This document shows positions 42,423 to 51,249 of a stretch of DNA of 64,000 bases, piece after piece (position 1 is the first letter of the stretch; each line of letters opens with the position of its first letter). This DNA comes from Bacilli bacterium (GTDB lineage: Bacteria; Bacillota_I; Bacilli_A; RFN20; CAG-288), in the NCBI GenBank assembly GCA_022647725.1, contig JALCLG010000001.1, forward strand, positions 1,978,784 through 2,042,783. The letters run 5' to 3'. The notes beneath the pieces were generated by a model. That model saw only the letters and a program-made list of their open reading frames with translations, did no database searches and had not been told where the DNA came from. Made by a program: the position numbers and the translations under genes.

Positions 42423-44265
42423 CTAGTCTCCTTTCTTGGCCTCAGCCAAGTCTTTCTGATGATCGCTGATCGTCTTCATCTCGCTCAGATACTCATCCCG
42501 TTTGGCTAAGATCTGTTTGGCACTCTCCAGCGGCACGACCTGACCTAGTTCCTCGGCCTTGACGCCTTCCAGGGAATCCATCGTCGGGTAGAGCTCCAGG
42601 AGTTTGGCCTTCCGTTTGCCGCCGATGCCTTCAATCCCGTCATAGATGGTCTTGAACGTCTCTTTGGCCCGTTTGCCCCGGTGGTAGGTGATGGCAAAGC
42701 GGTGCACCTCATCCTGCATCCGCATCAGCAGGAAGAACAGCGGAGAGTTCCGTTCCAGCGGAATCTCCTCACCGGTATCCGCATTGATCAGGGTATCCGT
42801 CTCATGCTTGTCGTTCTTCATCAGGCCGGCCAAAGGAACACGGACCCCTAAGGCTTCCTTGACTTCGAGGCCGACCTGGCACTGGGTATAGCCGCCATCG
42901 AGGATCACCAGATCCGGGAACTTCCCGTTTTCATCCTTAAGCCTCGTGAAACGGCGGGTGAGGACTTCCCTCATCGAGGCCAGATCGTCTTCCTTGTTAG
43001 GCTGATTGATCTTGTATTTCCGGTAGAGTTCCGGTGCCTTCTCGCCATTGATGTAGCAGACCATTGCGCCGACACAGTCGTAGCCGGTGGTATGGGAGTT
43101 ATCGTAAAGCTCAATATCCAGCGGGGTCTTCTTGAGGCCGAGCTTCTTCTGCAGCTCTTCTAGGAGCAACAGCACATTGTCTTCCAGCCGTGCCGTCTGG
43201 AAGTGCTGGTCCAGCATCTGCTTAGCATTTTCCAAAGCAACAGCTAGGATGTCTCGCTTCTTCCCGCGGTTCGGCTGCAAACTCTTCACACCCATCGCGG
43301 CCTCTAAAGCCGTCCCGAGGTCATGGTCCGGAACCAGAATCTCTTTGGGAAGGCTGGTCTGTTTTTCATAGAACATCATCGCCACGGACTGCAAGGTTTC
43401 GCTGAGGTCATCCTCGGCTTCCACCACAAAGGACTTCTTGCCGAGCAAGGTGCCATGCCGGTAAAGCAGGAAGACGACACAGAGATAACCTTCTCTTAAG
43501 GAATACCCGATGACGTCGCGGTCGACATGGTCCGGGAAGATGATCTTCTGGGAGCTGGTGGTGGCTTTGACCGCCTGAATCAGCTTCTTCATCTCCTCCG
43601 CCTTTTCAAATTCGAGCGCCTGGCTGGCTTTCGTCATCCGCTCCTTGAGCATCCGCAGCACTTCTGCCGTATCCCCGTTGAGGAAACGGGTGATCTGTTT
43701 GACGATGTCCTGGTAGTCGCTGTCATTGATGGGATGGATGCAGGGGGCTAGACACTGCCCGAGATGATAATAAAGGCAGGGCTTGGCCGGAATGCTCTGA
43801 CATTTCCGTAACGGATAGATGCGGTTAAGCAGATTGATGATGGTATAGGCCTGGCCGCTGTTCGGATAGGGGCCGAAATAGACATACCCTTTCTCCTTGT
43901 CATTGCGGCTGATCTTCAGAGTAGGGATCATCTTTCCGTTTCAGGGCGATGAAAGGATAGCTCCGGTCATCCATCAGCATGATGTTGTATTTCGGCCGGT
44001 ATTGGTGAATCAAAGAGATTTCCAGCAGCAAAGCTTCCTTTTCCGACTGGGTCTCAATGATATCAAAGTCGCGGATCTCCAATACCATCCGGGCAACCTT
44101 GCCGACCTGCGGGCGGGTGAAATACTGCCGCACCCGTTTCACCAGGGATTTGGCCTTGCCGACATAGATGATCGTCCCGTCCTGGTCCTTCATCTGATAG
44201 GACCCGGGCTTATCCGGAAGCAAGGAAATCTTCTGCTTCAGGACCGGATAATCCAGATAGCTCAT
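42423..44265 (-). pseudogene. uvrC: UvrC excinuclease subunit, interrupted by a one-base frameshift
   Basis: UvrC makes the two incisions in nucleotide excision repair. The GIY-YIG domain (121 residues from 44265, with GSYQMKDQDGTIIYVGKAKS) runs into a TGA at 43900. The rest (YFGPYPNSGQ, KCQSIPAKPCLYYHLGQC, UVR motif, RNase-H-like LVILDGGYTQ, helix-hairpin-helix GIEGIGGKRK) continues in another frame from about 43931. Total length 1843 = 3 x 614 + 1, so removing one base (the extra T on the minus strand near 43923) restores a normal 613-residue protein. Everything else looks conserved, so this is either a very recent mutation or a sequencing error. Start overlaps the mutS2 stop (ATGA). Confidence 0.88.
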
Positions 44266-46598
44266 ACGATCAGATGGATGACGGTGGCACCCATGCCGCC
44301 TTCGCCTTCGCCGCCTAGCCGGTAATCTTTGACAAAGGCCGGATGATTGGCCAAATATTTCCACAGAGCGTTCTTCAAGGCAAACGAGCCCAGTCCGTGG
44401 ATGATGCGGACGCTGGAAAGCTTGCGGACCCGGGCATTGTCGATGAAAGAGACGACTTCCCGCATGGCATCGTCGACGTAAAGACCGATGATGTTGAGTT
44501 CCAGCCCCTGCGAGGACCCTAAGGTCATCTCAATGTAGTCCGTGCCGTCACTCTTGGGCTTCTTCAGGTCGTGAGCCTGCAGATGGGCCTTCTTCAGTCC
44601 GCGGATGGGACGCTGAAACCTTAGGCCGTTAAGGTCCAGGGCCACTTCGTTCTTCTTGACTTCGAGCACCTGCGAACGGCGGCCGTCTTCATCCTCGACC
44701 CAGTCACCGACCGCCAAGGTCGGCAGGACTTCTTTGGGAGCATCGTTAAGAATGGCGGACGGTTCCGTCTTGATCTTGGCCATCTCGCCTTTGGCTTTGG
44801 AGAATTCGGAATAATTGGCTTCGGCCGCCTTGCTCTTCCAGATGGCGTCCATCTCCGCTAAGCGCTGATCGACCAGCCGCTCGACCTTCTCCTGGGCTTT
44901 CTGATGGATGGAAGACTTCTCTTCGTTCAGGGAGGCTATGGCAGCTTCTCTCTTGGCAATGACTTTGTCGAGATCCTTCTTCTTGTTCTCCAGCTCACGG
45001 CGGATCTTGTCGTTCTGGCTTTCCTGTTCCGTCAGCTTCTCCATCAGGGAATCCACATCCTGATTGGAGCGGCTTTCCTCGAATTCCTGAGCATCCTTGA
45101 TGATCTCCGGTTTGAGGCCTAAGTTCTTGGCTAAGAGGATGCCATAGGATTTGCCGGTGGTATGAAGCAAGAGCCGATAGGTCGGCTTCAGGCCTTCGGT
45201 GTTGAATTCCATGGCGCCGGTCATGGTCTTGTCATCCTTGGCGGCATAGAACTTCAGCCCGTCGAAATGGGAGGTCAGGATAGTAAAACAGTCCAACTTC
45301 TCAAAGTACTTCAATAAAGCAACGGCCAGGGCTTCGCCATCCTTGGGGGATGTGCCTTCACCGATTTCATCGATGATCACCAGTGAAGCCGGAGTAGCCG
45401 TTTCGGTGATATGCTTCAAGCCTACCAGCGAAGAGGAGAACGTGGAAAGGTTGTCCAGGACGGACTGGTTATCGCCGCCTAGGAAGAAGACGGTATCGAT
45501 GAAGGGAAGGGAGGCCGAGATATGGCAAGGGACGAACAGACCCAGCTGGTCCATTCTGACCGCCAGGGCCACGGCCTTGATGAGGACCGATTTGCCACCG
45601 GCATTCGGGCCCGTGATGACTAACGAACGTGGGTTATCTTTTCCTAGGCTTATGGAATTGCTAACAACCGTACTGGCTTTTAATAGCGGATGGAAAAGAC
45701 CGTTGAGAGTCAAATATCCTTCGTTGTGGTCAGCAATGCAGCCTTGATAGGAATCTCCGAAATGGACAGCCGCCTGATAGCGGTCGAAGGTCTCGATGAT
45801 CTGATAATCCTGCTTCAGGGATTTCAGCGCTTTCTGGCAGCGTCCCGAGAGGTCCGCCAGGATTGACATGATCTCGCTGTTCTCCTCTTCGGTCGTCTCC
45901 CTTAGCTTGTTTCTCAGATCCAGCATTTCATAGGGAACCATGAAGGCGGTCTCACCGGTCTGCGAATAGGAGAGGATGGTGCCTTTCACCATGTTCTTGT
46001 ACTGCACCTTGACAGGCAGCGTCTCTTCGCCGTTCTTGAAGTTGACAGTATCGCTGGTCAGATACTGGGAATAACGGTTGCGGTAGCTTTCCATGACCGA
46101 GGCCAAGGAATGCTCCAGAGCATGTTTCCGGGAACGGATGTCGCGCAATTTGGCGGAGGCATTGTCGGAGACGGTATAGTCCGGCTCAAGATCCATGCGG
46201 AGTTCCCGTTTCAGGCCTTCGACCGGATCCAGCTGCTGAGCATCGTCAAAGAGGTGCTCGTATTCTTTCTTGTCGTCCAGCAAGTCGGCCAGGCTTTCGC
46301 TTTCCGAAAGGAGGTCGGCGATATTGAATAATTCTACTGGCGATAGGACTGCCCCTTTGTCCAGGGCATCGAAAAGCGGCACCATGTCGATCAGCGCCGG
46401 GATCACCAGCTGGTTGCCTTCATGAAAGAAGGCCGACATCTCTTTGAGATAAGCATGCGAAAGATCGACCTCGAAGGCTTCCTTGGCTAAGTAGCGCTCT
46501 TGCGTAAAACCGGCTTTCAGGCCCTGCAAGGAAAGGTAAGGCGTCAGCCGGGCGATGACCTCTTGGGTTTCCTGGGTAATATAGTTTTCTTCCATCAC
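44262..46598 (-). CDS. mutS2: MutS2 family protein with C-terminal Smr-like domain
   Basis: 778 residues. MutS2 lacks the mismatch-reading domain of MutS and acts on branched DNA or stalled ribosomes. Core and lever helices (1-310), ATPase with Walker A GPNAGGKS (about 331) and LVIIDEIGEGTS as Walker B, a long coiled coil (about 510-620) and a Smr-like domain (about 695-778). In that domain the usual LDLRG reads LNIIG and HGxGTGxL reads HGLGSFAL, so nuclease activity may be altered. Heads an operon with uvrC. RNase HIII gene is divergent, a common neighbour in Bacillota. Confidence 0.93.
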   Translation of the reverse strand: MMEENYITQETQEVIARLTPYLSLQGLKAGFTQERYLAKEAFEVDLSHAYLKEMSAFFHEGNQLVIPALIDMVPLFDALDKGAVLSPVELFNIADLLSESESLADLLDDKKEYEHLFDDAQQLDPVEGLKRELRMDLEPDYTVSDNASAKLRDIRSRKHALEHSLASVMESYRNRYSQYLTSDTVNFKNGEETLPVKVQYKNMVKGTILSYSQTGETAFMVPYEMLDLRNKLRETTEEENSEIMSILADLSGRCQKALKSLKQDYQIIETFDRYQAAVHFGDSYQGCIADHNEGYLTLNGLFHPLLKASTVVSNSISLGKDNPRSLVITGPNAGGKSVLIKAVALAVRMDQLGLFVPCHISASLPFIDTVFFLGGDNQSVLDNLSTFSSSLVGLKHITETATPASLVIIDEIGEGTSPKDGEALAVALLKYFEKLDCFTILTSHFDGLKFYAAKDDKTMTGAMEFNTEGLKPTYRLLLHTTGKSYGILLAKNLGLKPEIIKDAQEFEESRSNQDVDSLMEKLTEQESQNDKIRRELENKKKDLDKVIAKREAAIASLNEEKSSIHQKAQEKVERLVDQRLAEMDAIWKSKAAEANYSEFSKAKGEMAKIKTEPSAILNDAPKEVLPTLAVGDWVEDEDGRRSQVLEVKKNEVALDLNGLRFQRPIRGLKKAHLQAHDLKKPKSDGTDYIEMTLGSSQGLELNIIGLYVDDAMREVVSFIDNARVRKLSSVRIIHGLGSFALKNALWKYLANHPAFVKDYRLGGEGEGGMGATVIHLIV

Positions 46599-46670
46599 GA
46601 TGCCATTGTATCACAAAAGGCCTCTTTTCCGCTTTGGAAAGCAACAAAAGAGCCGACAAAATCGGGCTTG

Positions 46671-46679
46671 TGTTAGAAT
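46671..46679 (+). promoter_or_regulatory. Extended -10 promoter of rnhC
   Basis: TGTTAGAAT (TGn extended -10) ends 6 bases before the rnhC ATG with no Shine-Dalgarno between, so the transcript is probably leaderless. Confidence 0.55.
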
Positions 46680-46685
46680 AGTCCT

Positions 46686-47606
46686 ATGCTTTATGCAACA
46701 ATCAAAGTCGACCAAGCCAAAGCCGAGGAAATCCGGGATTTCTACAAGGCCAAGGAAATCACCGATAAGCCCTATGAGTATTTCCTGGTCGTGCATGACG
46801 GCATCACCATCCATGCCTACCGGAACCGGAAGGAAATCTATTCCGTCGTCTTTTCCGGACCGTTGGCGGCTAAGGAAGAAGCGCTGCAGTTTTCCAAAAC
46901 TGTCACTGTCAAAGACATTCCCGACCATCCCATCGAGGGCGAGGACGACTATTTCCAGGGCTGGGAGGATCTCTCCTACCAGATCGGCAGCGATGAGGTC
47001 GGGGTGGGTGACTTCTTCGGTCCGCTGATTGTGACGGCCACCTATCTGACACCGAAAGACATCCCCTATCTGGAAAAGATGCGGATCAACGATTCCAAGA
47101 AGATGAATGACGGCTATATCCTCGAGATCGGTGCCGAAATCAAGCGCCGCATCAAGAACTATGTGATCATGGTCTCGCCGGACAAGCTTTCCCGGCTGGA
47201 GGAGAAGTCCTTCAAGATCCATAAGGTGATGGCCAAGTGCCATAACCTTGCTCAGAAAGGCGTGATGGAGAAATACGGCATCGGCGATGAGGTGATCGTC
47301 TACATCGATCAGTTCGAACCGGAAGCCAACTATAAGAAGCTGGTCGGCGAGGAACTGATAGCCAATCCGCTGTATTTCCGGACCAAAGGCGAAACCTACT
47401 ATCCCAGCGTGGCCTGTGCCTCGGTCATCAGCCGCTACACCTTCCTGAAGGAATGGAAGGCGATGGAGGAGAAATTCCATACGACCATCCCCAAAGGGGC
47501 TGGCGCCGAAGTCGACAAGGTCTACCACATTCTTCTTAAGACTTATGGTCAGGTGGCATTGGATCCGTATCTGAAGCGGTATTTCCGTAACTACCGCTCG
47601 GATTAA
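46686..47606 (+). CDS. rnhC: Ribonuclease HIII
   Basis: 306 residues. Cleaves the RNA strand of RNA-DNA hybrids. An N-terminal TBP-like substrate-binding domain (1-90) is followed by the type 2 RNase H fold with the catalytic IGSDEVGVGDFFGPL (Asp and Glu in SDEVG near 101-105), INDSKKM with the next Asp, IDQFEP and ASVISRYTFL. Normal length for RnhC. Divergent from mutS2. No ribosome site is visible before this ATG. Confidence 0.95.
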   Translation: MLYATIKVDQAKAEEIRDFYKAKEITDKPYEYFLVVHDGITIHAYRNRKEIYSVVFSGPLAAKEEALQFSKTVTVKDIPDHPIEGEDDYFQGWEDLSYQIGSDEVGVGDFFGPLIVTATYLTPKDIPYLEKMRINDSKKMNDGYILEIGAEIKRRIKNYVIMVSPDKLSRLEEKSFKIHKVMAKCHNLAQKGVMEKYGIGDEVIVYIDQFEPEANYKKLVGEELIANPLYFRTKGETYYPSVACASVISRYTFLKEWKAMEEKFHTTIPKGAGAEVDKVYHILLKTYGQVALDPYLKRYFRNYRSD

Positions 47607-47671
47607 GAAAGAAACGTAACGTTTTGCGTTTTTGTCAGTTATAATAAGAACACCTTGGAAAGGAGACACGT

Positions 47672-48046
47672 ATGGCCAATCTTCTGTTTGCAGCCTTATC
47701 GCTCGTGAGCTCCTTTAGCAAGGACTCCCCGACCACCGACATCAAGTCGCTGGAAATCGAGAAAAACAACGAATATATCCTTTCGGGAACCTACAGCAAC
47801 GTCAATTCCATGATGGGTCTTTCCGTCACCAACACGGCCACGGAAGATTATTTCTATACCTTTGATGTCGAGCCTTACACCAAAGTCATCAAGGAAGGAA
47901 ATCCGGTCTCCTTCGAGGACATCAAAGCCGGCGACAAACTGAAGGTCACCTATGACGGTTCCGTCTCCCTGGTCTATCCGCCGAAGCTGAACCATGTCAC
48001 CCGCATCGAAGTTGTCGATCCGGATGCGCCGGTCACCAAGAAATAA
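47672..48046 (+). CDS. Small secreted or membrane-associated protein, possibly DUF3221-like
   Basis: 124 residues with a short hydrophobic N-terminus (ANLLFAALSLVSS), then a beta-rich domain containing FEDIKAGDKLKVTYDG and TRIEVVD, reminiscent of small OB-like DUF3221/YobA domains. Good ribosome site (AAAGGAG). Own terminator. No further function can be given. Confidence 0.65.
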   Translation: MANLLFAALSLVSSFSKDSPTTDIKSLEIEKNNEYILSGTYSNVNSMMGLSVTNTATEDYFYTFDVEPYTKVIKEGNPVSFEDIKAGDKLKVTYDGSVSLVYPPKLNHVTRIEVVDPDAPVTKK

Positions 48047-48073
48047 ACGGTAGGGTTCGCTCTACCGTTTTTT
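48046..48073 (+). terminator. Terminator shared by convergent genes
   Basis: AACGGTAG / CTACCGTT with an 8-base loop and six T. It overlaps the stop codon of the crp-like gene on the other strand. Confidence 0.85.
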
Positions 48074-48766
48074 AGTAGCTGATAAAGATTGCTTATTCCA
48101 CGGAAAAGGAGGAAGGCAGAACTGATTCCCCTGATAACGGATTTTTCCTTGCCTAGTCATCGTCGACAATAGCCGAGACAGGGCACTGCGGTCGCAGCCC
48201 AAGTAGGAGGCCATGGCTTCACGGGTAAAAGGCAGTAGGAAAGTCTTGCCAGGTTCGGATGAATAGGCTGTTAACAGCGTGAGGACTTTTTTCTCTAATC
48301 CTTTCTGACTGAGGATGGTCACCTTGCTTTTCAGGAGAAGGTCCTTTTGGGCTAAGTCGGCGACCAGGTTCCGGAATAAGGTCTGGGCAAACCCACACGA
48401 TAGATTCTGATAAAGCGGGCTTAGGTCCAGCCAGAGGACAGCACTGTCGCGGCGGCTCATGGCATCGACCCCATAGGTGGCTTGGCCGCTTAAGACATAA
48501 GCTTCCCCGAAGGTCTCGCCTTCGGTAAAGCTTTCCAAGAGGAACAGTGATCCATCCTTGTCATAGCGGACAAGATCGATCTGACCGCTCAGGACAAAGC
48601 CCATCCGTTTGGCCGGTTCGCCTTCCTGAAAGAGCATGGCTTTCGGAGGATAGCTTTTCTTGGTTGCCTTGAGACAGCTTAAAGCCATCCCGATGTCTTG
48701 CTTAGGCATATTGCTGAAGATAGGATTGGCCGCTAGCTGTTCTTTTTCCGTGTCTGTTAAGGTCAT
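48062..48766 (-). CDS. Crp/Fnr-family transcription regulator
   Basis: 234 residues: cyclic-nucleotide-binding-like beta barrel (about 20-125, FQEGEPAKRMGFVLSG and EGETFGEAYVLSG), dimer helix (about 125-155) and winged helix-turn-helix (about 180-225, REAMASYLGCDRSALSRLLSTM). No Fnr-type cysteine cluster is obvious; the arginine of the cAMP pocket is not seen. Start placed at 48766 because a TATAAT lies at 48785-48790 on the minus strand, which would put transcription start inside any longer version (48802). A palindrome overlaps this start, so autoregulation is likely. Divergent from a DUF488/cupin pair. Confidence 0.88.
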   Translation of the reverse strand: MTLTDTEKEQLAANPIFSNMPKQDIGMALSCLKATKKSYPPKAMLFQEGEPAKRMGFVLSGQIDLVRYDKDGSLFLLESFTEGETFGEAYVLSGQATYGVDAMSRRDSAVLWLDLSPLYQNLSCGFAQTLFRNLVADLAQKDLLLKSKVTILSQKGLEKKVLTLLTAYSSEPGKTFLLPFTREAMASYLGCDRSALSRLLSTMTRQGKIRYQGNQFCLPPFPWNKQSLSATKKR

Positions 48767-48782
48767 GTTGCTTTTGCAACAT
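48765..48782. promoter_or_regulatory. Palindromic operator between crp-like gene and DUF488/cupin operon
   Basis: ATGTTGCTTTTGCAACAT: 7-bp perfect arms with a 4-base centre, the size of a Crp/Fnr dimer site. It overlaps the start of the regulator and lies just upstream of the divergent operon, so it could control both. Confidence 0.65.
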
Positions 48783-48827
48783 ACATTATAGACCCAATCC
48801 ACTATGATGACAACGGAGGTAAGTCTT

Positions 48828-49241
48828 ATGACGGTTACCGTTGTCAGTCCTTATGAGAGCAGTGCGATGAGTTTCTTCAATGCCATCAAAGCCGCCAAAG
48901 CCGATATTGTCATTGATGTCCGCTTACGGGCCACCAATCAGCTCTGCGGATTCAGCAAAGACAGCGATCTTGCCTATTTTGTGTCGGAGATCCTGAAAGT
49001 CCCTTATGTCCATGACTCCCGCTTTGCTCCCAGCACCGAGCTTTTAGCCAAGTATCTTTCCGGACAGGACGATTTTAAAAGGTATGCTGACGGCTATCTT
49101 CAGGAGATGAAGACGAAGCATTCCAAAACGCTTTTCGAAGCCTCCTATGGCGGCTATTCCTAAGTGGTCCTAGTCGGTACGACGACGAAGAAACGGCATT
49201 CCCATGCCGAGGCCTTAGCGCCTTATCTGGAGGGCAAATAA
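48828..49241 (+). pseudogene. DUF488-family protein, interrupted by an in-frame stop
   Basis: The first 111 residues (AKADIVIDVRLRATNQLCGFSK, VPYVHDSRFAPS, FKRYADGYL) match DUF488, a small family of unknown role. TAA at 49161-49163 ends the frame, yet the same frame continues for 25 more codons (VVLVGTTTKKRHSHAEALAPYL), which corresponds to the normal C-terminal strand and helix (usually with Cys-His-Arg) and ends 1 base before the cupin gene. So a single nonsense change seems to have split it, or the short form is real. Ribosome site GGAGGT supports the start at 48828. Confidence 0.7.
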
Positions 49242-49242
49242 C

Positions 49243-49602
49243 ATGAGTGATGAAACGTATGTCGAGAATATGGCGCCGAAGACGGTGACGGAGCTAGCCA
49301 AGCTCATTCCTTTGGAGCCGGGCTCCATCGTCAGCAAGATTCTTTTCCAGAACGATGCCGTCAGTCTCACCCTCTTCTCCTTCGGCAAAGGCCAGGCCAT
49401 TGCCACCCATGTAGCCGATGGCGATGCCTTGGTGCAGGTTTTAGAAGGTGAGGGCACCTTCACCGTCGATGGAATTCCGCATATCGTTAAGAAGGGAGAG
49501 GTTCTGCTGATGCCGCATCATCATCCGCACGCCTTACAGGCCAGTGCTGATTTCAAAATGCTTCTGACCGTCCTTTATCCCACGCCAGAAAAGGCGGCTT
49601 AA
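49243..49602 (+). CDS. Small cupin-domain protein
   Basis: 119 residues, single beta-barrel cupin_2 domain with GQAIATHVADGDALVQVLEG (first cupin motif, His and Glu present) and MPHHHPHAL (second motif). Metal-binding cupins of this size have diverse roles and the substrate is unknown. It lies 1 base after the DUF488 remnant and next to a Crp/Fnr regulator, a context seen in nitrosative or oxidative stress loci. Confidence 0.82.
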   Translation: MSDETYVENMAPKTVTELAKLIPLEPGSIVSKILFQNDAVSLTLFSFGKGQAIATHVADGDALVQVLEGEGTFTVDGIPHIVKKGEVLLMPHHHPHALQASADFKMLLTVLYPTPEKAA

Positions 49603-49620
49603 TAGCCTATTTCTCCGATG

Positions 49621-49649
49621 AAAAAAGGCAGCCCTGCGGCTGCCTTTTT
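49621..49649. terminator. Bidirectional terminator between cupin and rluD
   Basis: GGCAGCC / GGCTGCC with loop CTGC, A run before and T run after, serving both convergent genes. Confidence 0.92.
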
Positions 49650-49652
49650 CAG

Positions 49653-50570
49653 TTAACGGAAGAAGTAACGGAGCACTTCCTTGAAGTAGTCGTCAATCGG
49701 GGTATAGAAGGTCATCCGTTTCAAGGTCCGGGGATGGATCAGGGAGAGCGAATAGGCTGTCAGCACCTGACCTTTCAGGGCAATTTTCTCTTCGCGATGT
49801 CCATAGAGCGGGTCACCGACGATGGGATAGCCGATATAGGCCAGATGGGCACGGATCTGATGGGTCCGGCCGGTCTCCAACGAACACTTCAGCAGCGACA
49901 CCTGACCATTGGTTCCTAGAAGCTCGCAATGGGTGATGGCTTCCCTGCCGTTATAGATATCGACCTTCGCTCGTCTTACCGTATGGTTAGGACGCGTCAA
50001 AGGCGCATCGATCTTGAACTTCTTATCCTTGACGTTGCCATAGACCAAGGCGAGATAAAGCCGGTGGAACTCATGCTGACGGATCTCGTTCTGGAGAGCC
50101 GACTGGGTATCCGGATTTTCTGCAATGGCGAGAAGTCCTTGGGTATCCTTATCAATCCGATGGACGATGCCGGGACGGACATTCTGGGTATCCTCATGGT
50201 CGAAGTCAAAGCTTTCGTCCTGACTGAAAAGATAGTTGACCAGCGTATCATTCTCATGGCCCGGGGCGGGATGAACGACCATCCCACGGGGCTTGTCGAT
50301 GATGGCAATGTCCTCATCCTTGTAGACATAGGGAATCACAAACGGAGCATCGGGTTTGGCAATGCCTTCCTGCGGTTTGTCGACCGGGGTGTAGCTGATC
50401 ACATCGCCGACCTTGAGGGTGAAGCTGGCATGGTCAACGGTTTTGCCATTGACGGAGACAAAGCCGGCTTTGATCTCTTTGGTCGTCTGCGAGCGCGACA
50501 TCGCCAGCAGTTTTGCCAGCTCAACATCGATTCTTTCAGCGGCAGTTGCCGTAAATTCTTTCTTTTCCAT
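49653..50570 (-). CDS. rluD: RluA-family pseudouridine synthase (RluD-like)
   Basis: 305 residues. An N-terminal S4 RNA-binding domain (1-70, DVELAKLLAMSRSQTTKEIKAG) and catalytic domain with HRIDKDTQGLLAIAE (catalytic Asp, about residue 140) and the GRTHQIRAHLAYIGYPIVGDPLYG signature. Modifies U to pseudouridine, most likely in 23S rRNA; the exact site is unknown. Start at 50570 has GAAGG upstream and is 1 base after the lspA stop; a longer frame to 50651 lies within lspA. Operon ileS-lspA-rluD. Confidence 0.93.
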   Translation of the reverse strand: MEKKEFTATAAERIDVELAKLLAMSRSQTTKEIKAGFVSVNGKTVDHASFTLKVGDVISYTPVDKPQEGIAKPDAPFVIPYVYKDEDIAIIDKPRGMVVHPAPGHENDTLVNYLFSQDESFDFDHEDTQNVRPGIVHRIDKDTQGLLAIAENPDTQSALQNEIRQHEFHRLYLALVYGNVKDKKFKIDAPLTRPNHTVRRAKVDIYNGREAITHCELLGTNGQVSLLKCSLETGRTHQIRAHLAYIGYPIVGDPLYGHREEKIALKGQVLTAYSLSLIHPRTLKRMTFYTPIDDYFKEVLRYFFR

Positions 50571-50571
50571 C

Positions 50572-51246
50572 TTAGACCTTCTTCGAGGAGTCATCGGTGT
50601 CATCCGCCGACTTCCTCTGACTGAGTTTTTCTTTGAGACTGGCAGAATCATCCACGGCCGGCGCCGCTTTCTTAGCGGCCTTGGCCTTGAGATTCTGCTG
50701 AATCAGCACGACCAGATAGCCGACAATGAGGATGGCGATGCCAATGACGAGACAGGAGTCAGCGATGTTGAAGACCGGGAAGCTTTTCCAGAAGTCAAAG
50801 ACGATGAAGTCGATGACACCCCTAGAATATTTAGGGGTATTGGCCCACTTGCCCATCCGGTCGACCAGATTGCCGACATCTCCGGCCAGGCACAGCGCCA
50901 AGGCGACCCGGGCAAAATGCGGAAGCTTCGGGAAGTAGAGAACCGTTCCGACCAGGATGACGATGCCCATGGCTAAGGAGATGAGAGCCAGTAAGGCCGT
51001 ATAGCCCGAACCGATCGACCAGGCAGCGCCGGTATTGAATTCCAGCGTCACGTCGAAGAGATAGGGGACAGCGGTCTTCAAGGAGACATAGCCATGGTCG
51101 ACGTACTCACTGAGGTACTGATTAAACACATAGTCTTTGGAGAAGTAGTCAACGAGGAAAAGGCCCAAGGCCAAAAGGGCCAGCAGACTGGCTTCCAGCC
51201 AGTGAGCCTTCCATGCTTTCAAAGCGGCCTGAACCTTGTCACTCAT
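50572..51246 (-). CDS. lspA: Lipoprotein signal peptidase
   Basis: 224 residues with four membrane helices and the two catalytic aspartates in GDVGNLVDR and FNIADS. Cleaves the signal of prolipoproteins, several of which are encoded in this window. The C-terminal tail after the last helix (about 185-224) is longer than usual and Lys/Ser/Asp-rich. Lies 3 bases after ileS, the classical ileS-lspA-rluD order. Confidence 0.94.
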   Translation of the reverse strand: MSDKVQAALKAWKAHWLEASLLALLALGLFLVDYFSKDYVFNQYLSEYVDHGYVSLKTAVPYLFDVTLEFNTGAAWSIGSGYTALLALISLAMGIVILVGTVLYFPKLPHFARVALALCLAGDVGNLVDRMGKWANTPKYSRGVIDFIVFDFWKSFPVFNIADSCLVIGIAILIVGYLVVLIQQNLKAKAAKKAAPAVDDSASLKEKLSQRKSADDTDDSSKKV

Positions 51247-51249
51247 CGG

